A stretch of DNA of 64,000 bases from Trichosphaerium sp. ATCC 40318 (GCA_038496445.1 JALMLS010000048.1:38769-102768), one strand, 5' to 3'; positions 47,405 to 58,893 are shown, counted from the stretch's first letter. Numbers and translations: made by a program. The notes: generated by a model from the sequence alone, not told the origin.

Positions 47405-48415
47405 CTAGTTCATTTGCGACATTACTTTATCGATGATAGAAGATAAGTGTAGGGTATGTTCCGCTGGATAGATAGGGCTGTTGGTTATTCCTTTTTGAAG
47501 ACATTCATGGACATGTTCTGCTTCATAAATCAATCCAGAGCTATTAGGGAAATTATATGTCAAGTCACTTTTCGGTGCGCTCTCTTCAAAGATCTCGGCT
47601 TTGCGACCATCAAAGTAGTTTACAGTCATCTTTGTTGGACAAACAAACATTGGACTATCGAGTACTATACTTCCTTTAGTCCCTGTGATGACTGCTTTTG
47701 ATGGAGTGAACATATCAACTGATCCAGTCAACATTGCAGATTGATCCTCGTCATATTGGATCATCACGTTTGTAGTTTTGTCTACACCCGCTTCTGTCAC
47801 GTGCGCTTTTGAGAAAACACTCTTCGGTGTAGCGTAAGCAAAGCATTCGCATGCTATGCTTATGGCGTACATTGTAACCGCAAGGAGAGCTCCACCACCC
47901 AATTTTTTGTCCAAAAGGGCTGGGTTATTTGTATGGTCGTTTGCGAAACCCAAATCGGCTTGAACTAGTCGAACACGTCCAATATCGCCTTTTTTGATCA
48001 TATCCAGAGCTTTGCGGTAAAGTGGCCAGAAGACCATCCAGTTTGCTTCCATTATGAATCTTTGTTGCTTTTTCGCTTGTTCTACCATTTCAGACGCTTC
48101 AGCCGATGTTAGAGCGAACGTTTTTTCGCATAAAACAGCTTTTTTGTGTTTTAGCGCCAAAAGGGAGTGAGACTTATGGAAAGCGTTCGGCGTTGCCACG
48201 TATACAACTTGAACGTTGTCATCTTGTACTAGCTCCTCATACGAGCCATACGACTTTTTTACGTTGAATTTCTTAGCAAACGCTTCTGATTTGCTAGCAC
48301 TACGCGAAGCAACTGCTACAACTTCAATGTTTTCTGATTTTGATACAGCGGATATAAAGTCTGAAGCTATACGACCACAGCCAAGAACACCCCATAGAGA
48401 TTTTGTGGAGGCCAT
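47405..48415 (-). CDS. Gfo/Idh/MocA-family NAD(P)-dependent dehydrogenase
   Basis: A single exon. ATG 48415 (MASTKSLWGVLGCGRIASDF) is preferred over an upstream in-frame Met at 48478, because the latter would translate a poly-T tract belonging to the inserted LINE. The Rossmann loop is GVLGCGRIA. VVYVATPNAFHKSHSLLAL, KAVLCEKTFA (the family's EKP Lys region, here EKT) and MEANWMVFWPLYRKALDMIK follow, then the C-terminal substrate sheet. The length of about 336 residues is normal. The closest named relatives are dimeric dihydrodiol dehydrogenase/xylose dehydrogenase types, so the substrate is likely a sugar or diol. The LINE lies only about 40 bases upstream and separates this gene from what was probably a promoter shared with the GH38 gene. 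Confidence 0.88.
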   Translation of the reverse strand: MASTKSLWGVLGCGRIASDFISAVSKSENIEVVAVASRSASKSEAFAKKFNVKKSYGSYEELVQDDNVQVVYVATPNAFHKSHSLLALKHKKAVLCEKTFALTSAEASEMVEQAKKQQRFIMEANWMVFWPLYRKALDMIKKGDIGRVRLVQADLGFANDHTNNPALLDKKLGGGALLAVTMYAISIACECFAYATPKSVFSKAHVTEAGVDKTTNVMIQYDEDQSAMLTGSVDMFTPSKAVITGTKGSIVLDSPMFVCPTKMTVNYFDGRKAEIFEESAPKSDLTYNFPNSSGLIYEAEHVHECLQKGITNSPIYPAEHTLHLSSIIDKVMSQMN

Positions 48416-48441
48416 GTTTTCTTCGTTTATTGCCTTAACAA

Positions 48442-48454
48442 GCGTAAAGGCTTT
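48442..48454. repeat. LINE target-site duplication, left copy
   Basis: GCGTAAAGGCTTT here is repeated exactly at 51879-51891 on the other side of the LINE. Confidence 0.85.
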
Positions 48455-48491
48455 AAAAAAAAAAAAAAAAAAAGTCAATAACGATCTTTAT

Positions 48492-48548
48492 ACAGCCAAC
48501 CCACCTCTAGCCTCCAAAGGGCTACGCCGAAGCGTTTGGGTTGGCTGT
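48492..48548 (-). other. Three-way-junction hairpin at the LINE 3' end
   Basis: ACAGCCAACCCA (48492-48503) pairs perfectly with TGGGTTGGCTGT (48537-48548). Inside, TAGCC (48508-48512) pairs with GGCTA (48520-48524), and CGC(TTCG)GCG on the sense strand (48525-48534) forms a UUCG tetraloop stem. Such 3' structures are recognised by the reverse transcriptase in stringent LINEs. Confidence 0.75.
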
Positions 48549-48559
48549 TATAACAAATG

Positions 48560-51500
48560 CTATGTGATTACCGTATTAGTATTAGTTGTGTTGGGAAAAA
48601 GAGGTATTGCATTTGTGATTGGTAGGAATTGACGCATGCGTATGACTTTGGCTTGCCATCTTACGTAGTGCATCGGTACGTGTTGACCTTTTGATTTTTT
48701 TAAGGTGTGGGTTTCTAGGCATCTAGTACGGTATTTATTATATAGATAAGTGATGTACATGTGGTTCAGTCGTTTAGCTAGGGCGTTGATTAAATTAGTT
48801 TTGTTTGTACCAGTTTTCTCTTTAAGTTCGCTTATGAATTCTTTTGTGACATATCCTTGTGAGCCTCTGAAATTTGTGGGGTTGGAATTGTTTTTGGTTA
48901 AGTACCAAGGTTTGATATTGTAATCTTTTGTTTTAATTGTAATGGAGCTACCGAGTTTCGCAAGTTCTATTTGGTCGTATGTTGGATTAGTTTTATTCTT
49001 GGTTGGCCACTTAGATTTGCAAAATAAGTTGTTTCCACCTGCATGTTCGTTGTATAATGTTATAGGATCTTTTGTATCTTTATTTTTACCTAGAAATTCT
49101 TGTATTATTCTGTTTGTGTGGTATTTGATATCTATCTTAGACTTTATGTTCTCGCAAGTGCAAAAATGATTAAAATTTTCTGTACACTGAGTGTTTTTTT
49201 GTTTACATAGAGTACAATAATCATTGGGGTATTTAATTTGATTGCAAAGTTGATATGCTTGGACGTGACCTTTGGTCTTACTGCGTTTGTGTTGAAATTC
49301 ATTAAGGGGTAGTGTGTTAGTTCTTACTTTTAGGAGCCAAAGCTTGATTGGGGTTGTAAGGTGTGTGATAGGTGTGTAGGATGATAATGAAAGTATTAAG
49401 TTTTTTCTGGTCCTTCCGTGGTCTTTAGCATTGTTTTGTAAGCTTAACACGTGTTTTTCATGTTGAATGGATTTTAATTTTCTGAATAAATTTCCTTGTA
49501 TCGCCTTTGTCGGTTTTGTTATAACCCAATCTTCACTTCCTATAGGTATATTCTTCGACAGAATTACTGCAGTTTTTGATATACCTGCCATTCTATCCGC
49601 TATGTCATTTAGATGTATAAAAAGTGATGCTGTTTTTTTGGAGTACTTTTCTTCAATCTGTTTTATTCTTTGCGCAATGTTGTGTCTGTTACGTTTCTGT
49701 TTATCTGTTTTTGTATGGCTTGGGATCCACTCAAATGTAGTTGAACCAGTTCTCATACTTAGCTGATGGTGAATACGATTTAGTGTATGAGCATGATCAA
49801 CTTTCCTTTGTATATTTATAGGTTTGTCTTTCCAGTTTTCGATGCCATTAATTGCTGATGTGGAGTCTACTAGTATCATGATGTCTACTTCTAAGGGAGC
49901 TAATTTGAGTGCAAGTTCTATTGCTTCCAGTTCTGCATTTGTAGATGTTTGTTCAAATAAAACTGTACGATTAAATTTCATCATCATGTTAAGTACAACT
50001 GAGAAATATGCACCTTTAGATGTTACTGAACCGTCGGTAGCCAAAACATATTTTGATTGTACTTTGTTACAGTTTGATTCAAAAGTCTGCTTATCCATTC
50101 TGTTAATTGTGTGTTCTGTTCTATGAATTGAACGATCAGATTTATGTATGATTTTTATTCCTAGCTGTTTACAAATTTGTGTGGCTTGGCATATCATATG
50201 ATTTGGGTGGAATTTTTGATGGGCTAAGCGTATGCTTGCATTTGTGATTTGTTTAGCTAAGTTGTTTGTACTATTCATGCCGTTAGAGATCAAATTGCTG
50301 ATAAAACCTGCATTTTGTAAGTCAACTAATGGTTCCAGGCCGAGACCGGTATGTTTCAAAAAGATTCTCTCTGGTTTAAGTTTCCAAGGTATTTTTGCAT
50401 CTGATCTTAGAAGGTCTGCAGCGTTATTATCACATTTTTTTAGGACTGATGGGTTAATGAACATTGCGTTAGTTACGAATGATATACCTGGGTTAATAAC
50501 ACGGTTGATTATTGTAGTTTTTTGAGTTGCGTTGAAACCTTTGAAACGGATCAAAGATAGACCATTGGCATGTCTTCTTTTAATTTCTGTTGTTTGATCT
50601 GTATTATCTAGTCTTAGGTTAATTAAAATCCCTAAGTCTTTATATGACTCCTCTGGTTTTAGGAATGATATATGTTTATTGTTTGCTTTGGGAGGGGGAA
50701 AGAGAGCTGACGGGTCAGATCTACACACATAGGAAAATGCAGATTTTTTCTCATTAATTTTCATACCGTAAAATCTACACCATTCTTGGAGTTTATTGAA
50801 CATCTTTATCAAGTCTTTGTATGAGTTTGCTATTAACTTTATATCATCTGCATATGCTATGATGGGTATCTTTATGTTAGTATTGGGTATGTGATAACCG
50901 CAATTCATAGACTCAATCTCTTTTATTAATACATTTGCAAACAGTGTGAAAAGTAAAGGGCTAAGACCATCTCCTTGTTTGACTCCTTTCTGGATGTTGA
51001 TTGGTTTCTTTCCCATTGGTAATAATATGTCAGCTTTGATTTCTTTAAATAGACTTAGGATTATTTGTCTAATTTCGTTGTCAAAACCTTGATGTTTTAA
51101 TGCGTGATCAAGTGCCCAGTATTCTACTGAATCATAGGCTTTTGAAAAATCAATGTAGATAATAAAGATGTCTTTGTTGTTAGCTTCAGCATTTTCAATG
51201 ATATTTCTGTAAGTTCTTTGTGCCATGTTGATGTTACGTCCTTGGTAAAACCCATATTGAGACTCGCTCATTATCTTGTTATTTTCTACAAACGTTGCCA
51301 ACCTGTTATTTAGAATTTGAGAATAAATTTTATACATAGAATTTAGCAAAGCTATTGGACGGTAATTTGTGGGATCGTGTTGGTTACCTTTTTTCTTGAG
51401 AAATATTAAGTTACTCGACTTCCATATTTCTGGTATTGTTTTGTATATTCTGCAGTCATTGAACATTGTAATAAGCATATCTTCTATTTCTGACGGTAGG

Positions 51501-51877
51501 TTTTTGTATATCTCCATTCCTAAGTTGGTATTCCCTGGTGCTTTGAAGGCTTTGAGCTTATGGATTGCGTTTAGCATTTCTGTTTTTGTTATTGATTTAT
51601 GAAATATCTCATTATCAAATTTCTTATTATTTAGCTTGAACGATTTAGGAATAAGCTGTACTGGTATCTTCTGTTGATATTTATTTGGCTTGCAACTAGG
51701 GTGAGGGTACTTACTGGAAAAGATTGCAGCCCACTTCTTAGCGAAAACTTCTAGGATGGAATTTTGATTGAAGAAAAGAGTTTTGATTCCATTGAGGTTG
51801 TCCTCAATATAACGAACGAATTCTGATGATTTTCCTTTGTTTAATTCATATCTTTTTATATCTCTGATCTTTTTAAA
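48560..51877 (-). CDS. LINE ORF2 fragment: reverse transcriptase, RNase H, zinc-binding tail
   Basis: The frame is open from the truncated 5' end (FKKIRDIKRYELNKGKSSEF) to TAG near 48560, about 1100 codons. The first internal Met is at 51577. Reverse transcriptase motifs: KAFKAPGNTNLGMEIYKN, YRPIALLNSMYKIYSQIL, FIIYIDFSKAYDSVEYWAL, GVKQGDGLSPLLFTLFANVL, and the catalytic YADD in IIAYADDIKLIANSYKD near 50860. RNase H: YVLATDGSVTSKGAYF (first Asp), TNAELEAIELAL (Glu), ILVDSTSAINGIENW (Asp) and ADRMAGISKT (last Asp). A C-terminal CTLCKQKN...HFCTC segment fits the zinc-binding domain of LINE proteins. No endonuclease is present. The coding sequence shows no frameshift, but without its 5' end the copy cannot act on its own. 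Confidence 0.92.
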   Translation of the reverse strand, partial: FKKIRDIKRYELNKGKSSEFVRYIEDNLNGIKTLFFNQNSILEVFAKKWAAIFSSKYPHPSCKPNKYQQKIPVQLIPKSFKLNNKKFDNEIFHKSITKTEMLNAIHKLKAFKAPGNTNLGMEIYKNLPSEIEDMLITMFNDCRIYKTIPEIWKSSNLIFLKKKGNQHDPTNYRPIALLNSMYKIYSQILNNRLATFVENNKIMSESQYGFYQGRNINMAQRTYRNIIENAEANNKDIFIIYIDFSKAYDSVEYWALDHALKHQGFDNEIRQIILSLFKEIKADILLPMGKKPINIQKGVKQGDGLSPLLFTLFANVLIKEIESMNCGYHIPNTNIKIPIIAYADDIKLIANSYKDLIKMFNKLQEWCRFYGMKINEKKSAFSYVCRSDPSALFPPPKANNKHISFLKPEESYKDLGILINLRLDNTDQTTEIKRRHANGLSLIRFKGFNATQKTTIINRVINPGISFVTNAMFINPSVLKKCDNNAADLLRSDAKIPWKLKPERIFLKHTGLGLEPLVDLQNAGFISNLISNGMNSTNNLAKQITNASIRLAHQKFHPNHMICQATQICKQLGIKIIHKSDRSIHRTEHTINRMDKQTFESNCNKVQSKYVLATDGSVTSKGAYFSVVLNMMMKFNRTVLFEQTSTNAELEAIELALKLAPLEVDIMILVDSTSAINGIENWKDKPINIQRKVDHAHTLNRIHHQLSMRTGSTTFEWIPSHTKTDKQKRNRHNIAQRIKQIEEKYSKKTASLFIHLNDIADRMAGISKTAVILSKNIPIGSEDWVITKPTKAIQGNLFRKLKSIQHEKHVLSLQNNAKDHGRTRKNLILSLSSYTPITHLTTPIKLWLLKVRTNTLPLNEFQHKRSKTKGHVQAYQLCNQIKYPNDYCTLCKQKNTQCTENFNHFCTCENIKSKIDIKYHTNRIIQEFLGKNKDTKDPITLYNEHAGGNNLFCKSKWPTKNKTNPTYDQIELAKLGSSITIKTKDYNIKPWYLTKNNSNPTNFRGSQGYVTKEFISELKEKTGTNKTNLINALAKRLNHMYITYLYNKYRTRCLETHTLKKSKGQHVPMHYVRWQAKVIRMRQFLPITNAIPLFPNTTNTNTVIT

Positions 51878-51878
51878 T

Positions 51879-51891
51879 GCGTAAAGGCTTT
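51879..51891. repeat. LINE target-site duplication, right copy
   Basis: Exact partner of 48442-48454. Confidence 0.85.
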
Positions 51892-52201
51892 TTGTACTGG
51901 CGAATTCGTACGAACTATTCCAAGTCTGTAAGAAACGATCAAGCTTCCCAATTCATACACAGTAGTTCAAAGTGCTATGTCATAGTGTGGTGCATCTAAT
52001 GACTAGTCTGTAGCGCATTTGTTAGAAAAAAAAAACTGATATTTTTGAGAAAGGCTTCAAACAATGCTTGTATGCTATTTATGCTTCTCTTTTGTCTGTT
52101 CACCTTGGTTCTGTTAAGTCAGGTTAAAGTTGTGTGAAAATGTCGTAGAACTTTTTTTTATGAACAATTGACAAGCTAAGCGACTGTACATACGCTCAGA
52201 A
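51892..52201. promoter_or_regulatory. Remnant of a divergent promoter split by the LINE
   Basis: Removing the LINE leaves only about 350 bases between the dehydrogenase start (minus) and the GH38 start (plus). These 310 bases would then have been shared upstream DNA for both. No specific element is recognised. Confidence 0.4.
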
Positions 52202-55200
52202 ATGCTGTTAAAGTTACTTTTAACATATTTTATTCTAATTTCAATTGTCTCTGGTTTAAACCTCCCCCAGAACGTAAGAAATGACCTTAAAGTACCAGAG
52301 GAAGCGCAAAAGGTGCGTGTATTAAATATGTGTTCTACTTAGCGTCACTAAACGCTAAAATGCGCCTCAGGTCGGTATATTTGGTATGGCCGCTCATTTA
52401 GATTATAATTGGCTCCTTTACTTTGAAACGCTCCTCACAGGACATGATCCGGATCCTCCCTTCCATTACTTCCAAACTGGTAAGTACCTTCAGTCATACT
52501 TGCAGTACTAGCGTTCTTTTTCAAAAAAAATACATGTCACGAAAGGAGAAAAAAAACTGTCACGTGATTTCGTTTTGGAAGTAAATGACGGTTTTTTTTA
52601 GCCAATCACCCTGAGCCGTATAATAGCCCAAGACCTGTTGTTGATATTTTTGGAAAAGCAGCAACATTGATAAAAGAGCATGAAGGATATCATTATAACA
52701 TAGCTGAAATTGGATTCCTTCGCTCTTGGGCTGAGATATCTCCTGAATTACTAGAGTCTTTAAAACAATCAGGAAGGCTTCACATTGTTGGTGGAGGTAT
52801 AGTGTCACCAGGTACATAAGTTCGCTAGCCTGTTTATAGATAGAAGTCGTTGTGTTGATATTTTTTTTTGGTAGATACTCTGTTGCCTCATGGAGAAACA
52901 TTGATACGTAATTACTTGCTTGGTGAAAACTACTTGTATTCGGAAAATATACCATGGGAAAAGAATGTACACAAACAATTTCAGTGTAGTATGTGCTAAA
53001 GTTGTTTTGTTTTGACAGATTTGGTTACCAGATGATTTTGGCCTTTCTAGTCAGCTGCCTGTTGTTATGAGAGCAATGGTATTCAATTGAAACAACGTTT
53101 ATTTAATACAATACTTAGGATATCAAAGGCATGGGATTCTCTAGGGCCGGAGGATCATGTCTACAAGGTAATTATTACTAATATAAATCTGTAAAAACCT
53201 CTTTTTCTTAGGTAAAAAGACTGTTCAATCCGATGGTGTAAGTACATATGCAAGATTATTAAATACTGAAACCGGAGGAACAACCTTTTGGTGGGAATCT
53301 GCAGATGGTAATCGTCAACTAGGGATCAAAAGAGATTGTTTTCTGACGCTTTTTTTTTGGCTGAAGGTTCTAAAACATTGACTCATTTTTTACAATACCA
53401 TTACAGCCAAGGATGGAGTATTAATGCTGTACCAGGTATATTTAGTTTATTTGTGCAAATATTAATTGATATTGTAGGAGGGGCTCCAAGAGACGTCAAT
53501 GAAATGGCCACGTGTACAGAATCAGATTACATCACGTCAACCAATGACAGAATTACAAATTACTTGAATACAAATATGCCTGTTTCAGGTACATGTATTT
53601 CTTTGACTAAAAAGAAGCTTATGATATGGTCCCCACAGGAGTACCGAACGAAGTAAGCTACGTGCATACTTCTAACGACTTTTTATTGCCAAAAGATACT
53701 CTCACTGAGGTACGAACTTAAATAAATACCGACAATAAAACTACCATATTAGATAATTGCAGATTGGAACAAAGCTAATAATCTATCGTTTGTGGCTTCT
53801 GGATCTTTTGATCATTACGTTGATAGCGTTTTTGCCAACGAAAAAGCCACAGGTAACCGTAAAGACTCTCCCCAATAAAGTGTTAATTTCTGACTTGTGA
53901 ACAAATAGGAGGCACTATTAAAACTCGTAGTCAGCATGGTAAAACCCCTGATTCAGTGTTTGAGGCTACCCCTTATTGGTAAATTTATCTGTTATAAAGA
54001 ATACTTACTAATATGTATAGGATGGGGTTCTACGCTTCCCGAATGGAACTTAAGAAGTATCATTATAAAACAACTAAATTGTTGATTGCATCTGAAATGT
54101 TTGGTATAGTTGCTTGTCAACTGTTGGATTCATGTTCTTCAAATACTACTAATATGCTGTGGAATGATTTGGTACCCAGTACTCACCACGATTGTACGAG
54201 ACCACCATTTATTTCATCTTCAAATCAACAAAACTTTTGAGTTTAAACTTTGGCCATGAACATTTATTCTCCATTCTCAGGGATTACGGGAACTGCCAAT
54301 GATTACGTATACGACGGTGAACAAATAAAAGTATCGTCTAAAAACTATGAGGATGCTAGCTTACATACTGAAGCTACTCTTAACGTTTTAGTCCAAAGTA
54401 TTAATAGTTCGAATGTCATAGTAAGTCAATCGTATTAGACACGTCATTTTTAGTTTCTATATATATTCTGTTAGCTGATAACAACATTTAGGTTTTCAAC
54501 CAAAATGGTTTCAAAGTTGGAGGTGTAGTGGACATACCTACGGCTAAAGTTTCAGGTACGTGATGAAAACGTTTTTCCACTGAGTTAAAATTTATCAAGC
54601 TGATCAATTGAATGTTACACAACCTTCAGCTACTGGAGGTACGTTATATTATGTTGAAGAAGTACCAAGTATTGGATGGACGGTACATGATCCAAATAAA
54701 CAGCCGCCACAAGCAGCCGTTATAAGTACAAACGGATCACTGTATTTTCTAGAAAATAGCTTTCTGAGAGCTACTATTGACACGTATGCACAGTTGATGT
54801 GTTTGAAATATATTAACCGATGAAACGTTTATAGAGATAATGGGTTTACTATAACATCACTGATGGATAAAATAATATCACGTGAAGTATTAGATTCACA
54901 AAGTAACAACTTTGAAATGTTTGAAGATGGTACGATTTTTTTAATTTCAGAACTAAAGTGTTGTCCTTCTTAGGGGGCGGTATTTATGTCTATGGTTACG
55001 AATGTGGAGGACCATTTAACCTCCAGACTTATACATCAACAGTAAGAGACATTAAGTTACTTGAAAACGGTCCATTGAGAGTTGTATTACGAGCTGACGT
55101 ACAAAGAAACAAACAATAGTAAATATCTAAAGTTATCCCTTTAGGTTGTACAAGAAATTCCAGAGCAAGGCCCGTTGTCTAATTATAGAGTAACGTACTC

Positions 55201-56989
55201 TCTCGTTGCAGGTAATCAACAACGTTAACCTTAATTTGATTGCGCAATAGGTGAAAAAATGGTTAGAATCGAAGTTGAAGGAGGTTGTCCTCAAGGTTCT
55301 AGTACATTTGTTTCTTTTTCTTTTTCGAATAAATCAACAGAAATGGTACACATTGTTTAATTCATAACCTCCCCTAAAGTATTTCAAAGGTTCATGGAAC
55401 ACCATATCACTGGGATACAAAAACAGCTTGGGAATACAATCTGCAACAAACACATGCATTTAGAGCTGTGATGCACGCCACACATAACTTTGTTATTGTC
55501 AAAGATAGTGTTGGTAGTATATTGGGAGCAGTCTACCATGATGGTATACCTTCATGGGGCATAAATCCTCCTGATGGAAAATTATATGGGTAACAATTTC
55601 TTCTTTTTTTCGTATTAAAGAAGAAATAGGAATTTAATGAGAAACCCTTCAAGTCGCTGTGGAGAATATGTGCGTTTTAGTGAATAAAGTATTTGGTCTT
55701 ATAAGTTTTAGGGAGCTATAGGAGAGGATAACAGATTTCATGTGCTAAGATATGCTTTACGCATTCCAAGCGGACTACAAGAAGAAGGTAACAGTTTTTG
55801 GAAGCAATTTTTTCATTAAACTGGTTGCTACCTCAAGGATTCACTACTGCATTGAAAGAGTCTCTTGCTTTTAACACTCCGTTAATTGGTGTGATGCCAT
55901 CTAATATTACACCAAACCCGAAAACTCTACCACTTGAATTCAGTCTAGTAGCGGTACATAAAACAAGAAAAAGCTGTAAATGTGTAACTTGTTTTTTACA
56001 GACATCAAATCCAAACTGTATTGTTACAACCGCCAAATCTGCGAATAGGCTAAAAGGACATATCATACGATTATATCAACCAACAAATAAGCCATTGCCT
56101 ATAAATATAACACTGAATCAAATGATATGGCCTTATGCAAACGTCTCAGAAGTGACTGCTCTTGAACTACAATTTTCTGAACCAACAGAATCTATCAAAA
56201 GTACTTTTTATTGTTCCTCTCAGCGAGCTGAATGCTAACACAAATACTAGCTAATGGAATTGACCTACTTCACGCAATAACAACATTGCATATTACAGAT
56301 GTGCCACCAGAACCTACAATGACGCCCACAACACCATCTAGTACACTTTCACCTACAATACACCCTGCGGTTCCGACTTCAGCACCAACTACACTTTCAC
56401 CTACAATACAACCTTCAACTGTATCTCCTACTGCAACACCAACTACAATATCACCTACTATCTCTCCGTCTGATCCGCCAACTACGTTAACACCAAGTAC
56501 ACAGCCAACAACAGTACCTCCAACTACTATAACAACTGAACCTCCAACCACTGGGCATGTTTCTCCAATATCAGACCCACCAGTTTCTTCAAACGTCACA
56601 GGACCAACTGCTAGTCATAGTGAGCCTCATAAACTGGATATTGGGTACACGTTTTTCATATTTCGTGTAGAACCTTGTTCAATCTTTACTCACAACAAAT
56701 CAGTTTTTTTTCTTTGAAATAGATGAAACTAATCCCCCTTTTAAGGCTCGTTGTTGGTATACCCTTGGTGACAATCATATTTTTAATCTTCTTGATAATA
56801 ATTATACTATATTTATTGTAAGTACCTCTTCGATAAGACCACTTTAATCCTTCAAGTGTGATGAACTAATTTTTTTTTAGCAAACGTCACAAACGTTCAA
56901 ATGCAATTGATTACACAGCATTACATAACATGGATGATGATGATTTCTTATCAGATGCTGATATGCCTGATATTTTGTTAAACTCTTAG
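52202..56989 (+). CDS. Membrane-anchored GH38 alpha-mannosidase
   Basis: ATG 52202 begins a signal peptide (MLLKLLLTYFILISIVSG). GH38 motifs follow over many small exons: FGMAAHLDYNWLLYFET near 52380-52430 (the HxD zinc pair), WAEISPELLESLKQSGRLHI, ETLIRNYLLG, and IWLPDDFGLSSQLPVVMRAM near 53020 (Asp nucleophile in the position of the family's DxFG block), then GMGFSRAGGSC, TTFWWESADG and SHAPSRDVN-like GAPRDVNEMA. The middle and C-terminal beta domains fill 53900-56230. A Thr/Pro-rich mucin-like stalk with repeated TTLSPTIQPSTVSP-type units (about 56300-56620) leads to one membrane helix (LRLVVGIPLVTIIFLIFLII) and a short acidic cytoplasmic tail (MDDDDFLSDADMPDILLNS), stop TAG 56987-56989. 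Lysosomal GH38 enzymes are normally soluble, so a stalked surface or vacuolar-membrane form is unusual. The part after 54298 is duplicated inverted at 61309-64000. Confidence 0.9.
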
Positions 56990-58893
56990 TAAAGTAATTT
57001 TAAAAACAAGACTGTATTTGCTGTTATTTACTGGCGTTTACAAGTCCTCCTGTTCTTTCGACTACACCTACAATGGCCAATGCAATGTGGGGTAACGACA
57101 TCAGTAGTATTAACTGTGATAGGTTGTTTCATGTGTACCACGAAAAAGCAGATGTCAATTAACAGCGTAATGCCTAATCTCACCTAAAGTATAAAATGAC
57201 TTTACATAAGTAAAAAAATTGCACCTCAATTTGGTCAGTGAACTTGACACGTGTCTTCTTCAAAAGTACGAAATTTCTGTAGTATTTTACGAAACATCCA
57301 ATGTGGCAATACTTCGTCTTTGTTCTGTTGCTACTCTCAATAACTTCTCTTACACTCGGGTCAAAGTACTCATCGGCTGGTAAGAATAAAATAACAACAC
57401 TGAGTGTGAGCGATTATTCAACAACTTATGACGCGTTCTAGATGATTGTGATAGCTTTGTAGCAAGTTTTGGCACCAATACTGTACACTATCATCAAAAG
57501 AAGGATTTTAGCGATTAAACAACATGTAGGGAAACGGCACGCGTGAGGCACCTTATCACTCCATTGAACAGGCGATTGAGAAAGTTTCGTGTCTCGAAAG
57601 CAAAGATTGCGTTATATGTATAGGTGGTACGTTAAAACAGTCACTTGTCAAATACTAGACGAATCGATTTGAGAAAAACAGCAAAAGCCACCTAGTTTGT
57701 TTTCAAAAAAACACGTGGTTGACTTTCCTTTTTAAGCTCGTTGAAATTCACGTGTCTGCTTTTAGGTAATGTTTCCATTGACACAGCAACGACTGTTTTG
57801 TGGGGTGCTAAGAACCCACTTGTACTAAGAGGATTCAATTGGATCCCAACTCAGATGGGTAACCCTGTATTACTTGATCTGGTACGCGTATAAAACTTGA
57901 ACATTCAGCTTACTTTTTATTTGATGCAGACTTTCAATATTTCGAACGAAGTCTCTGTTACTCTCGAACGTTCGTAGTTTATCTTCACTGTGATCTTACT
58001 TACAATTTTATCAGGTTTGACAGTAGCTACAACACTAGCTTGGAACGCAACCAGTGCCAAATCTGTAAATATTACAGTGTCCCAGTGTTCATTAAGTTTT
58101 CTTTCGTATTTCAACGTGTTGCCAGCCGAGATTCATATCATTGACTCAATCCTAACGTCATCATTCAACTATTGTTTGCGTGTTACTGAATCAAGCGGTA
58201 CTAGTCTATATATTTCTGGTACATCTATTAAGTGCTCGGCCGACTACAGAGGTACTGTCCCCAAATCATAATTTTGTGTCTTATAATCTTTGACAACAGG
58301 GAAGAACCTTGTGATGCGAGATTCTACCTTTGATAAACTATCCATTGGCGGAGAAAATAGTAACATTGCTAACGTTGAGATACGGAACTCAGTACAGAAG
58401 TGCACATCGCCAGAAGGGGTACTTTGCAACTGTGTTTAATATGCTAAATTGTCGTTAGGATTGTCTATCTTTCGGATCCAAAGATGAAGACTTCGGTGTT
58501 GTACTTGTAAATAATACTTTCACAGCATCCAACAAAATGTATTATACCTCCTTGCAACGGCTTATATCTCATGAACATTAGGAACACGATGATGTCACTA
58601 GACGTTTACAACAATAACAGATATAATTTGATACTCAAGGAGAATACTTTTGAATGTAACCCTTCAGTAAGTGCCTCTTGCTCAAAGATTTTACGCCTTG
58701 AACCTAACATGTCCATCTATAGAGTGAATTTACACTTATACGTGGCGATTTCAAACAGAACTACACAACTGTTACGCTTCTGAATCAAACAATTCCAGAC
58801 TCGTGTCAAAGTACATAAAAAACTATGTACTTTTATTTATCCTATTTAAGGTAACTGCAGTCTTGGTCAAGCGAGTCACGAACGATTGTTTTC
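54298..58893 (+). repeat. Left arm of a giant inverted repeat
   Basis: This arm matches 59414-64000 in reverse complement over its whole length. Mirror positions add to about 118298 (for example 56232 with 62066), shifting to 118307 near the centre because of small indels. It may extend further left, since the right arm runs off the window. Confidence 0.95.
56990..57300. other. Intergenic between GH38 and beta-helix genes
   Basis: AT-rich spacer inside the inverted repeat. A CACGTG lies at about 57249. It probably holds the promoter of the next gene. Confidence 0.4.

Larger units (their letters stand above)
48455..51878 (-). mobile_element. 5'-truncated non-LTR retrotransposon (LINE) with RNase H
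   Basis: A 3.4-kb insertion flanked by a perfect 13-bp target-site duplication (48442-48454 and 51879-51891). On the minus strand it begins in mid-frame, so the 5' part with the endonuclease is missing, as expected from incomplete target-primed reverse transcription. It ends in a 3' untranslated region with a strong hairpin and then a run of about 19 T in the sense strand. The intact duplication and open frame indicate recent insertion. RNase H places it among the I, R1, Jockey or Tad-like groups rather than L1. Confidence 0.9.

Noticed and set aside
48420-48478. Upstream Met with a poly-Phe run for the dehydrogenase
   Set aside because: The Phe run is translation of the LINE T-tract; the normal family start MASTKSLWGVLGCG at 48415 is complete.
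48942-50525. Several plus-strand open frames of 60-100 codons
   Set aside because: They are antisense shadows of the LINE reverse transcriptase frame and carry no domain of their own.
56270-56599. Plus/minus frames rich in Val and Gly opposite the GH38 stalk
   Set aside because: They are the antisense reading of the Thr/Pro repeat and appear again as a mirror at 61699-62028.
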